A stretch of 64,000 nucleotides of DNA from Calycina herbarum (taxonomy: Eukaryota; Ascomycota; Leotiomycetes; Helotiales; Pezizellaceae). Position numbers and translations under genes: made by a program. Each line of letters starts with the position of its first letter. Within the stretch, counting starts at the first letter, position 1. The stretch covers positions 1 through 64,000 of the forward strand of contig LLEY01000155.1 in NCBI GenBank assembly GCA_001414485.1, written 5' to 3'. This document shows positions 32,651 through 42,765 of this stretch, one piece after another. The notes below the pieces were generated by a model that saw only the letters and a program-made list of their open reading frames with translations, ran no database searches and was not told the DNA's origin.

Positions 32651-33842
32651 GTTAGCTAATTCTTCTCTAGACGCTTGTAGTCCGTAGGAGTCCGTAAGCG
32701 AGTTTTCAGCGTCTTCTAATAGCTTAATAGCTATAGAGGGTTTTCGAGGAAGAGGGCATTTACTGGCGTAGTGCCTAGGTTTATTACAATTATAACAGAT
32801 AACGTCTACTATATCCTAGACAGGAGTTATACTCTTATAAGTAGGTAAAGGAGTCTTACGGTCTATAACTAGAGAGTAACGGACCGGGCTTTAGGTTAGC
32901 AGATAACTAATAGTAGTACGTAGAGCTAGAAGTTGGTAAGTTAATCTATAGCTGGTAGGGAAACCTCTTATAGGTAGGCGGCGGTTATAGTAAGCTATAA
33001 GGCGTTCCTTAATAGTTACCCCGTCTTAATAGACAGAGTAACAGCGGTTATATAACTAGTTAAAGGTTACTAGGGTGATTTAGACTAGCGAGATACTTAC
33101 TTAGAGAGCTGGCGTAAGCTTCTAGTACAAATCTTCGGACTACTTACTTAACGGGATATAAGCCTTAGTTGTAAGGCTTAAGAAGGTTGCTTTAAACATA
33201 GCAAAAGTCTTGTCCTCTTATATTAAGAGTTTATAGAAGACCTTATAAGCTTCTACAGCTTCGTTACTATCTACGAATAAGGTATCTAGATATATAAGTA
33301 TATCTATAACGTCTGTAAATAAGATAGAGGAACCGAAATCTATCTATGGTTCTAGGTACTCTTATACTACACCAGAAGTAGCTATAAAGACGAAGGTAAG
33401 TTTGTCTTATTCGTTCTTAAAGAGGTTCTTTCTTATTTTACTAGCTAGGATAATCTGCTAGGCCTTATATAATAGAGAGATGCCGTCCTTAAGTTTCTCG
33501 CTATCTTAGAACTTGCGAGCAGAATTGTTAGAACTAAATCGGGAACGGGAGGAGTCGGTAGTGGCCTCTCGGAGGGCTTACGTATACTCGCGGCTCGGGA
33601 GAGTATTATTAGAGTGGTTTACAGATAACGGGGTTTGGTAGAGTTGTATATGTAAAGAGAGGATTTTAGCCTGTAAACGAACGTTTTCGTCTATAGAAGG
33701 CTCGCTTATCGTAGGGGAGGTAGGCGAGGGAGGGGCGACTCCAGGGGTGTTATCCGGTTATTAAGGCTCGGTTCGAGACAAGCTAGTAGGTGTCTTCCCT
33801 TTTCTACTACGACTACTTCGAGTGTCGGCTATTGTATTATCG
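32650..33842 (-). pseudogene. gag of Gypsy element C (RIPed)
   Basis: On the minus strand a frame starts at 33842 with ATA GCC GAC, presumably ATG before RIP. It runs through SKIRKNLFKNE (capsid region) to a zinc knuckle at 32806-32754: CYNCNKPRHYASKCP, with the usual Gly changed to Arg by RIP but all Cys/His ligands kept. It is related in layout to gag of element A. Confidence 0.8.
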
Positions 33843-34104
33843 GAAAGGAAGGAGGAGAAGGTAGGGAGAGGTTGTAAAAAAAGGTTATATAAGCCGTTAT
33901 AGGCGTGTCTTTTAAGGAGATAAGTCGTTATAGATATAGAGATACTCGAGGGATCTGTTTATAGAAAGAGAGGCTGTTATAGGCAGAGGAGGAGGGTCGT
34001 AATTATACTATTATAAGTGTGAGATCTTCTAGCTATTATAAGCGTAGAATCCAGTTAATATTATAATCCTTTATAGAGAGTAAAAAGGGTTGAGCTTTAA
34101 ATAA

Positions 34105-34336
34105 TATCACGATCTATATCTAAAGGCAAAGGTATAAGAGTATATATATATATATTTAAGAATTTAAAGCTATAGTTCTAAGAACGAGGGAATACGGAAT
34201 ATATACCCTATGAAAAAGGGGTATTCCTGCTAACTGTAAAGAGCCTTTAATCTCGTTATAAATCCGTCCAAGCGTTGCGGCTCTGACGGTCACGTGTAGG
34301 ACCGAGAATCACGTGTTACGGACCAGCGCCGTAACA
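34105..34336 (-). repeat. 5' LTR of element C (232 bp)
   Basis: Outer part retains CACGTG and GCGCCGTAACA, so it is less RIPed than the other LTR; followed by TSD ACTAC. Confidence 0.92.
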
Positions 34337-34559
34337 ACTACTATATTAACTACTCGATTCTAATCTTCAATCTACTCTCTTATTTTATCTTCGACTTTTA
34401 ACCTTGTTTTTAGTTACCTTAACTTCTCTCCTTAACCTAGATCTAATAGTTAACGTTGCTACTACTATTATATTAGCTATACCTTAATTTAATTTAGACA
34501 CTCTCTAAGCTATAGTAAGAAACCCTAATAATAAAGTAGATAGAGAAATTCTTATTAAG

Positions 34560-35760
34560 TTTATTACTACTAATACTAACTCTTTTTCTTATAGTTTAGC
34601 TTACCTCTTTAGCTTATATAACTAGGCCTTAAAGCGTAAGTAAGAACTTTAATAATTACTCGCTAAAGCCTAGGCTGTTATAACTAGCGATATAGAAGGT
34701 ACTACTGCTTATATAGTTGAGTTAGAGAAGAAGCTTTAACGTATTTAACCTAGTACTACTCTAGCTCTAGCTCTAGCTATAGTTATTCGATCTCTAAAGT
34801 ATAACGATTCCCTCTAGTTTAGTAGCGCTTATAAGAAACTAGACAACCTACGAACCTACCTCTTTAACGTTAATCTTAAGCTCTATATAAATACTAATTA
34901 GTACTCTACTAAAGCTAATAAAATAAGTTATATTATATCTACTCTTAAAGGTAATACTTATACTTATATTAATCTATATCTTAATAAAGCTAGTAATTTT
35001 ATTACTTTAAATATAGTATAGAGAATATTAGATATATTAAAGAATATATATAAAAGTAAGTTTAGTTAAGAGAAGGCTTTTATAAAGATTTAGAAAGAGA
35101 AGTAAGACAACTGTTTAATATCTAAGTTCCTAGCTATATATTTGTTATTAGCTATAGCTTCTAGCTTTAAGGGATTTAATTATATCTAACGTCTTCTTCT
35201 TATAGTTTACTTTATAATTTATAACTAAGTTTATTCTAACCTTTAATACTTACCTTTACTTCTTCTTAATAGCTTTATAAATATGATTTATAATACTAAT
35301 AATATTAATTAATCTATTTATAGTAAAGCCTACTTTTAAAGTAGTATAGCTAGTTACTTCTAGCTGTCTTCGATTACTATTACCTCTTCTACTAATAACT
35401 TAATAGATATTAATACTTTAAAGTTAAGTAAGAGTAAAGTAGTTTAAACTTAGAATAATATTAAGAATAGAACCTAGGCTAGAACTTAAGAGTAGAAGAA
35501 TATATAATATACTTTCTAAATTAAGTATAGTTTATACTATTACTATAATAACCTAAATTATACTATTAAGTACTATAGGAAGTTAAAGGAGGCTTATTAT
35601 AAAGATATAGAGAAGATTATAAATATAATAAAGGAAGTAAAGAAGAATAGAGAGGAGGGAAAAGCTTAGTCTTTAATAATCGTTGCTATTAGAGACATAG
35701 TATTTAGAAGAAAGTGCTTAGTTTATCGTCGCTAGTAGAGAAGTAGAAGGAGAGTATAAT
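34560..35760 (+). pseudogene. gag of Gypsy element B (heavily RIPed)
   Basis: Readable: LAYLFSLYN.ALKRK.ELQ, a capsid block (LDNLRTYLFNVNLKLYINTN, then ISYIISTLKGNTYTYI), ILDILKNIYKSKFS, and a broken zinc-knuckle region about 35670-35710. Almost no C-A steps remain. A gag polyprotein can be assigned only from these blocks and their position. Confidence 0.7.
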
Positions 35761-38700
35761 AGAAGTTCCTTATAAGATAGTTAGTCTTAATAATATAAAT
35801 TCTTCTACTACTTACTTTATACTTAACTGTAGTACTTTAGCTAAAGCTTTTATTAATTCTAACTTTATATAATATAACAACTTTATTTTTTAACCTCTTA
35901 TTAAACCTTGCTACTTTTATATAGCTGATAGTATCTTGTTGTTAGTAGAAGACGTTATATACTTTATTCTATTAGACCTCTATATTAGCTAGTATATTAA
36001 CTACTAGTAACGCTTCTATATTATAAAACTTAGATTATATAAAATTATTTTAGAGAAGCTATAGTTATTAAAGTATAATCTAGCTATTAACTAGAAAAGG
36101 AATACTTTATTATTTAATAAATCTTACTATAAGGAACATATATAGAAAGAGCGAGTTCTAGTAATAGACGGTACTAAAGCTATAAAAGGCATCTCTAAGC
36201 TAATTAATACTACTATATTCTATATATATATAAAGTAATAGAGAGTAGAAGTATTCTCTCTATCTTTTTACGAAATTAATTAGAGGTTAAAAGAGGCTAG
36301 GAGCCTCTTACCTCTAGATTCTTCTATACTACCTAGAAAAGGTTAATATACCGACGGCTTTAAAGAGTATAAACGTATAGAGAAAGAGCTAAATTTCGAT
36401 AATACGCCTAGCCCTTAGAATATTAACTTATAATTTTAGTAGGCAGCTAAGTTATACCTTTAAGGTGTTTCTCTTAATAATATATATAAAGCTCTTAATA
36501 AGTACTAAAATCTAAAAGTTATTAACTCTAGCCCTCTTTTACCTAACTAGTATAAACGACATCTTCCTCTCTTCGATTAAGCTATAGTAAACAAGTTACC
36601 TCTATATTAAGATTATAACCTATATATTAAATTAAAACCTGGTTCTAAGCCTCTATATAGTCTACTTTATAATATGTCGGTTAAAGAACTAGAGGTTTTA
36701 AGAAAGTATCTAAAAGAGTAGTTAGATAAGGGATTTATTCGAGCTAGTACTTCCCTAGTAGCATTACCTATACTGTTTACAAAGAAGCCTAGTAGGGGGT
36801 TACGCTTTTGCGTAGACTACTATTAACTTAATAATATCACTATTAAGAATCGATACTCTATTCCCCGTATTTAGGAAACCCTCCAACGACTAAGCACAGC
36901 CAAGTACTATACAAAACTTAATATAATCGCGGCATTCAATCGAATTAGAATCAAGGAGGGAGATAAGTGGCTTACGGCATTTAACGCGAGATATAGCCTT
37001 TTCGAATCACTAGTAGTACCGTTTAGCTTATCAAATGCCTCTACAACCTTTCAAGCTCGAATAAACGAAGTCTTACGTCCGTTCTTAGATATATTCTATA
37101 TAGCATACATCAACGACATCTTAATCTATTCCGACGATCTTCTTTCCCACCGTCAGCACGTTCACCAAGTACTTGATGCTTTACAAAGGGCTGGCCTCTA
37201 GTTAGACATTACAAAGTACGAATTTGAAGTTCAACAAGTTAAGTACCTTGGCATGGTTATATCAACATCAGGTGTCCAAATGGACTCTGACAAGGTATCA
37301 GCTATTACAGGTTGGGAGATACCATCGAACCTAAAGGACCTTCAAGCTTTTCTTAGGTTTGTAAACTTCTACCGACAGTTTATTAAGGATTTCTCAAAGA
37401 CAGTTAAACTACTGAATCACCTTTCAAAATCAGGTGTGACATGGGATTAGTCACATGAGTGTAAAGAATCGTTTAACGCTTTAAAGTCAGCTTTCTCAAC
37501 AGCCCCTATACTCTAGCACTTCGATCCTAAGAAGAAAGTGATTCTAGAGTGCGACTCTTCTGATTTTATATCAGCTACTATTCTCTCTTAGTTCCACGAC
37601 GGTGTTCTACATCCAGTCGCCTTTATATCAAAAGTCTTTGACCCAGCCGAGTATAATTACGAGATCTACGACAAAGAGCTTCTAGCAGTTGTACGAGCTT
37701 TTGAGTCGTGGCGTAGGGAACTCTCGAGTGTATTTCATCTAGTTACAGTGCTTATAGATTACTTAAATCTAAAGTACTTTATGACAACAAAGCAACTTAC
37801 TCGGCGTCAGGTGCGATGGAGCGAGTTCCTCTTAGAATTTTATTTTATTATCAAACCAGTCAAGGGCAAAGATTATACTAAGCCCGATGCCTTTACTCGC
37901 CGATCATAGGACCTACCTGCAGACCCGTCAGATCCCAGAATCAAGTACTAACATCAGGCTCTTCTAAGGCCGCATAACATCGACCCCGAGATTCAGTATC
38001 TTTAGCAGTCACCTCTCGAGCCCTACAAAGTCGATCCTACTCTAGACCTTCTGCCGATTGAAGTACAACTAGATAAAGAGGAGGAGCTAGATAATTACAA
38101 AGTTGCTCGGCTATTAGAAGAAGGTTATAAAAAAGACGCCTTTTATAAGAGAACTTCAAAAGAGATAAACCAATCCGACAGAACGCTACATTCTAAAGAG
38201 GTCTCCCTGTCTGAATGCCAGATCAAGAACAATCGCCTATACTTCCGCAACCAACTATATGTCCCAGATATAGAGTTACGAGTACAGATTTTACAACGAG
38301 CTCATGACTCAGTTGAAAGCGGTCACCCTAGCAATAACAAGCTCTTTGAACTGGTTTCAAGAGATTAGTAGTGGCCAAAGCTGATGTACGATATTAAACA
38401 GTTCTATAAGGTATGCGAAAATTGCGCTCGAAACAAGAACTCCCAGCTTCGCTATCAGGGCACTTTAAAGCCGCTTCCACTACTAGTTCAACGTTAGCGC
38501 GACTTGTCAGTTGACTTTATAGGCCCTTTCCTGACGTCAGGAATTAAGAGTTTTAATCACATTATAGTAGTAACCGATCGCCTTGCAAAAGATGCTTATT
38601 ATATTCCTTGCCACTTAACAATAAATGCTATAAGTCTTACTTAGCTTTTTGTTCGGGACGTTTAGAAGCTCTATGGACTTCTAACTTCAATAGTGTCAGA

Positions 38701-39646
38701 TAGGGGGACATTATTTGTCTCTAACTTTTAAAAAGCTGTTTGTTATATCCTAAAAGTCCGAGTTTCGCTGTCATCTATGTACCACCTAGAAACAGACGGC
38801 TAAACTGAGATATTCAATAAAATTCTAGCTCAATACCTCTGGCAATATATCGACTTTAGCCAAGAAGATTGGGTTTTTTATTTACCGTTAGCCGAGTTTG
38901 CTATACGCAACACCATTAGTAGCGCTACTAGCATGTCACCGTTCTTTGCAAATCACGAGTATTATCCTCGGGTGAGTTTTGCTTCACCTTAGCAGGGTAT
39001 ATCAAAGAATTCTTTAGCAGGGCAGGAATACGCCTTAAAGTTAAAGGAGATCTTGGAAGTGTTATGTACAAATCTAGTTACTGCTCAAGACAGGATGAAG
39101 TCGTCTGCCAATGTAAATAGAGTCCCCGCCCCTGCATATCGAGTTGGAGATATGGTTCTTCTAAGTACCAAGAATATCACATCTACGAAGCGAATTCCCA
39201 AGTTCGACTCTAAATACATTGGTCCTTATCGAATTTCCCAGATAGTCAACCTACACTCCTATAAGTTAGACCTCCCGTGCGAACTTAAATCCATCTACCT
39301 AGTTTTCTATACAAACCTTCTTCGCCCTGCAGCTAGCACTCCTTTGCCAGGCCAACATAATCTACCACCACCCCCTGTTTTAATAGCCGAGGATAGGCAG
39401 ACTTTTTGGGCAGTTGAGAGAATATTAGACTCTAGGAGAAAAAGAGGCAAATTTGAGTACCTAATTCGTTGGCGAGGATTCGATCAGAGTCACGATTCTT
39501 AGGAACCTCTGACTTATGTGGCATCTGCGGTAGCCTCAATACGCGAATACGAGAAGCTCCACCCAAAGAAAAAGAAGCCGACGAAAGAGGAATTAGAGGA
39601 AGTTAAAGAAACACATCTTCAACACGGAAAGGGGGACCTTATGTGA
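35760..39646 (+). pseudogene. pol of Gypsy chromovirus B: protease, RT, RNase H, integrase, chromodomain
   Basis: RT about 36620-37250: [49 protein letters not shown] (YxDD with D to N). RNase H about 37500-37900: [34 protein letters not shown]. Integrase: zinc part HPSNNKLFELVSRD with CENC (38330-38440), core LSVDFIGPF, then VSDRGTLFVS and DGQTEIFNKILAQYLWQYI. GPY-type region (YIGPYRIS) and a C-terminal chromodomain: FWAVERILDSRRKRGKFEYL, IRWRGFDQSHDS, then TAG for Trp. The final TGA (39644-39646) lies inside the 3' LTR. From 36760 on, only about ten stops remain and long open stretches survive (37253-37450, 39053-39502). Confidence 0.92.
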
Positions 39647-39786
39647 CAGTTTTTGGTTTACAAATACTTGCATATTCAGTGAATTTGGATCTGTAATTAG
39701 TCAGCAACAGTAAGAGTATTTCAGTACTCGATCGCAGAGAGATTAGCTCTTTGCGAACAATCTAGTTCTTGACCCCCACCATAACA
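39642..39786 (+). repeat. 3' LTR of element B (145 bp, barely mutated)
   Basis: TGTGACAGTTTTTGG...CATAACA, preceded by the purine tract AAAGGGGGA and followed by TSD ATATG. Confidence 0.94.
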
Positions 39787-40346
39787 ATATGTTGGATACC
39801 CGTCGGTTGCAGCACTTCCTGCGGCATTGGGATCATATGATGAATGATTGGGGGGATCTTTCGTATAGTGGTCTTGCAGTTCTTGCCCATGTTACCCTGA
39901 CCCTCGCTCTGCAAGACTGCTCTTATAGGTCGAATCCTAATTGATTGATTGATTTGATTGATTTATTCATATTCGGTTCCAACCCCCCGCCGTGGGGCGG
40001 CTATGCCGGAGTAGTCCGGCTTCGGCGCAGCTGCCGAAGTGTGACGGTTAGACCCTAAGTAAAACTTTGGTATTTCCTCCTTATAGTAAATTAGTATTGG
40101 GTTGAAAGGGTATTGGGTACTGAAGGTCATGGAGAATTGATTGATTTGTGTGAGTAGTCTAGCTAGTGCTATATATAAGGAGTGAGTGTTGATAAAAAAG
40201 TGGTCTGATTATTAATAAGTGGTATGATGAGAAAAATAAGGAAAGTAAGGAAAGTGGCATGATCATGAGTAAGCAGTATTAGAGCAGGAGACGAGAAAAG
40301 CCAGGGATATTATATATCCAGCACAACACACCCCCCCAGGAGATAG
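39787..40346. other. Non-RIPed spacer with hairpin cluster and TTGA microsatellite
   Basis: No secure gene. An ATTGATTGATTGATTTGATTGATTT simple repeat lies at 39941-39965. Three adjacent GC-rich inverted repeats follow: CCCC-GCCGT-GGGG (about 39983-39997), GCCGGA-GTAG-TCCGGC (40005-40020) and CTTCGGC-GCAGCT-GCCGAAG (40020-40039). These could be the 3' end of a LINE or Helitron-like element, but no coding support was found. From 40080 to 40346 the sequence is ordinary AT-rich DNA. Confidence 0.5.
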
Positions 40347-40562
40347 TGTTACGGAGTTGGAGGAACTGGGGGCAGATCACGTGTAGCGCAAACACAAGTT
40401 CACGTGTAGCATGGCACGTGCGTGGTGCTTACATCCTGTATATAAGCTTCCATTCCTCTGGAACTCTCTTCTCTCCTTACTTTGTTGTTCGTTCAATATA
40501 GCAGTTTCCGGTTTGACTCCGTACTTATCACAGCAAGCAGTGGTTCACTCCACACTGTTACA
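40347..40562 (+). mobile_element. Solo LTR, 216 bp, with TSD GATAG
   Basis: Starts TGTTACGGAG, ends CACTGTTACA, flanked by GATAG at 40342-40346 and 40563-40567. CACGTG sites at about 40378 and 40401 and a TATA box (TGTATATAAG, about 40437) give + orientation. Not RIPed. It abuts a Copia RNase H fragment of the opposite orientation but the TSD shows that the two are separate insertions. Confidence 0.9.
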
Positions 40563-40571
40563 GATAGCGTA

Positions 40572-40790
40572 TTACTGAAAGCTGTCACCTGATCTGAGAA
40601 TCAAATGGCTGATATCTGTAAGGCGTAGTTGTTCTACAAACAGAGCATGCTTTTGAGGTGGTAATTCCTTTGTAAAGCCGTCTGCTACCATACTACTAGT
40701 AGGAACCCAGTCGATATTAACTCGCTTCTCCTGTACTTCTGTGAGAGGCCAGACCTCGAACAACTCAGAGGTGTGGTTTCGAATATTCAA
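40572..40790 (-). pseudogene. C-terminal RNase H fragment of a Ty1/Copia pol
   Basis: Minus-strand frame ending in TAA at 40574-40572: NIRNHTSELFEVW, then VNIDWVPTSSMVADGFTKEL, PPQKHALFVEQL, DISHLI. VPTxxMxADxxTKxLPxxKH is the conserved end of Copia RNase H. Only about 70 codons remain; a TAA sits just upstream of the first codon and no LTR or other pol part is next to it. Free of RIP, so younger than most of the window. Confidence 0.85.
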
Positions 40791-41029
40791 TTAAGAAGTG
40801 CGTGAAGACTACATACATGCAAGCTCTTCCTCTATATATAGAGAGAGGAAGAGCCTCTGGAATATTCCAGGAAACTGCTTGGCAAATACATGATGTCAAA
40901 AGAATAGAACAGAAAGGTATGGAATAGAAGAGACTTGCTTGGCAGTGGGGTAATAGCCAGTGCTGAGCAGGGACTTTGGTCAGTGCTTAGCGAGGGCATG
41001 GCCCGAGCCTCTATCATGGGTTCCAACCC
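40791..41029. other. Spacer with a long hairpin
   Basis: At 40824-40853 CTCTTCCTCT and AGAGGAAGAG form perfect 10-bp arms around an AT-rich 10-base loop. No gene seen. A B-box-like GGGTTCCAACCC (41018-41029) is present, but no tRNA fold. Confidence 0.5.
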
Positions 41030-41662
41030 TCACACATACGCTTCCACGTGGCTGTGTAGATTACATGGTAGGACAAAGCAGAGAAGCTGGAGTTTTATAA
41101 CGACGAAGAACCTCACGTTGTACAACCTACAATGCCTCCTAAGCCTCGTTGACGCCCAACAACCGAATCAGAAAACGAATATCAAGCTAGACTCCGCGAC
41201 TAGGAGGCACAACGGCCACACAAGGCAGAGGTCAAGCCCCAGGGTAATGCAATGACGCAAAAGTACTATACAGAGCGTCTTTTGCCAGTCTATATTAAGG
41301 CTATTCACAAGGCACGCTTACAGAACCTAGGAAACTGGCTTTTGAAAGAGGATGGAGACCCCTCCCACGGTATGAGGAAAGAAGGCCTGGCAACAAAGCT
41401 AAAAGAAGAGAATTGGATCGTTAATTTAAAGCACCCGGCCTAGAGCCCTGATCTGAACCCAATTGAGGCTATTTGGAATATTATAAAGCAACGTTTACGC
41501 CGGAGGATCTTTCACTCGGAGGAGGAGATCAAGGAAGCCTTGCAAGAGGAGTGGAGTAAGGTAACAATGACGGAAGTGCGAAAGCGCATAACCCAGATGC
41601 CTAGGCGATGCGCGCGCCTTGTTAGAAACGGTGGGAGACCAATCAAGGAAGCATTGTGGTAA
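41030..41662 (+). pseudogene. Tc1/mariner-type transposase, C-terminal two thirds
   Basis: One frame ends in TAA at 41660-41662. Readable: (W)DKAEKLEFYNDEEPHVVQPT, a spacer rich in Pro/Arg/Glu, MTQKYYTERLLPVYIKAIHK, LLKEDGDPSHG (second catalytic Asp), then SPDLNPIEAIWNIIKQRLRR with the catalytic Glu, and a C-terminal helix. This is the DD34E catalytic end of Tc1/mariner transposases. Stops are few (TGA for CGA, TAG for TGG/CAG). The N-terminal helix-turn-helix and first Asp are missing, and I found no TIRs, so this is a truncated piece. Light RIP only. Confidence 0.85.
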
Positions 41663-42765
41663 TGTAAAGTGTAAATTAGAGCATTTAATCGATTTTTAAT
41701 CCCCTGATATTTTGGTGAGGTGTGGGGCCTGCGTAGCGAGTTCTGACACCCACTGGTGTTAAGTTAGGCATGACTAGATTACATAATCACCGGAAACAAG
41801 TAATGTAGAGTCTTCGTTGCACATCGTAAACGATGCAATTTTGGTTGCTCTCTTTTGCATTAAAAATTTATCTCAAAGGCGTTAAACAAAGCATTGTTTC
41901 GTAGGTTCAACCAGGGCTCTATCCAAATATATGGCATACTAATAGAATACTACAGATGAGGTTAATCAGGGAACCTGGGGTACTCGAGGGAAGCTCGAGC
42001 AACAAGCAAACAGCGATAACACCGACAGCACTAGTCTATTCAAGTATGCCTGCTCTGGACCAGAGCACTTTCCGGTTAACAAGGGGAGATGTTTCGTTTA
42101 CAAACCCACAGCATTAAGATACGTGAGCAATGCCGGGGTCAATGCTCCAGTGATGTCAGTAGTGTACTGGCAGTAAAATACTGCGGTATCATGAATCAAT
42201 TTTCCCATTCTTGTGTATCGCATACGGTTAGTAAGCTTGCCGCTCTTGCTCAGGCGCTAATCACCCTCGGCTCACCCTCGGCTCAGTCGACTCGCCTGAG
42301 TAACCTGAGCACCCTAAGCAACTCACCTGAGCACCCTGAGCACCCTGAGCAGCTCACCTGAGCAAGCCTGATCATCCTAAGCAAGATTTACTACATCATC
42401 ACGTGCTTTTACTTCTCGCTTTTTAACCAATCACGCTTGATCTCCTCTGTTCTCTCTTACATCAGTTTTGTCAAGTTTTGACGAGATGCTCAAGGAGCCT
42501 AAACAAGTTCCTAAGGAACCCAAAGTAGACACTTTCTAAAAATATACCTAGTGCTTGTCTACAGTGTAGGTTGGTTTAACATGGATGCTCTTAAGAGTAC
42601 TCCTCTTCCCTCTATAAATTCCTTCCTGCTCCGTACTTGTCTTAGTTTAAATACCTCCCTTATTCAATCTTATCGATCAGTCGACTTCCCAAATCTCTCT
42701 ATTACAATTCATTTTATTAATTGTCTCCTATCTACTAGTCCTTAGACGTTACTATTTCGGTATCA
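41663..42765. other. Non-RIPed spacer upstream of the DUF3435 gene
   Basis: Normal CA/TG content. Contains the CTGAGC repeat cluster (42255-42395), CACGTG near 42400 and a pyrimidine-rich, promoter-like stretch from 42430 to the ATG at 42766. Short open frames at 42089 and 42551 are not convincing as genes. Confidence 0.55.
42255..42395 (+). repeat. Short tandem/inverted CTGAGC repeat cluster
   Basis: The hexamer CTGAGC (often CACCTGAGC or CACCCTGAGC), its variant CTAAGC and its inverse GCTCAG occur about a dozen times in 140 bases; CACCCTCGGCTCACCCTCGG is a second direct repeat at the 5' end. About 400 bases upstream of the recombinase-like gene. Could be a binding-site array or a minisatellite. 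Confidence 0.75.

Larger units (their letters stand above)
28298..34336 (-). mobile_element. Complete Ty3/Gypsy element 'C' (6,039 bp), minus strand, TSD ACTAC
   Basis: Two 232-bp LTRs (28298-28529 and 34105-34336) with + strand ends TGTTACGATC and GCCGTAACA. ACTAC repeats at 28293-28297 and 34337-34341. On the minus strand a purine tract (AAAAGAGAGGGTAA) lies next to the left LTR, which is therefore the 3' LTR. Gag and pol read right to left in Gypsy order. Inserted in the leader repeat of element B, so younger than B. Heavily RIPed. Confidence 0.95.
27578..39786 (+). mobile_element. Complete Ty3/Gypsy chromovirus 'B' with element C nested inside
   Basis: LTRs of exactly 145 bp at 27578-27722 and 39642-39786 begin TGTGACAG (TATAATAG in the RIPed 5' copy) and end CATAACA. 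Flanks are ATATA (27573-27577) and ATATG (39787-39791), a 5-bp TSD whose left copy lost its G to RIP. Element C (28298-34336) is inserted in the leader, so B alone is about 6.17 kb. Internal order: leader tandem repeats, gag, protease, RT, RNase H, integrase, C-terminal chromodomain. RIP is extreme in the 5' two thirds and mild from about 36760 to the end. Confidence 0.95.

Noticed and set aside
40347..40790. Solo LTR at 40347 as the 3' LTR of the adjacent minus-strand Copia fragment
   Set aside because: The GATAG duplication lies between LTR and Copia stop, there is no polypurine tract, and TATA orientation is +, so they are separate.
40975..41035. tRNA or tRNA-derived SINE (B-box-like GGGTTCCAACCC, possible A box before it)
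   Set aside because: No acceptor stem or cloverleaf can be folded, and the in-frame continuation of the Tc1 transposase may overlap the region.
40832..41255. Frames of 64 (minus) and 106 (+) codons
   Set aside because: The 106-codon frame is out of phase with the Tc1/mariner transposase frame that has real homology; the other is antisense noise over a hairpin.
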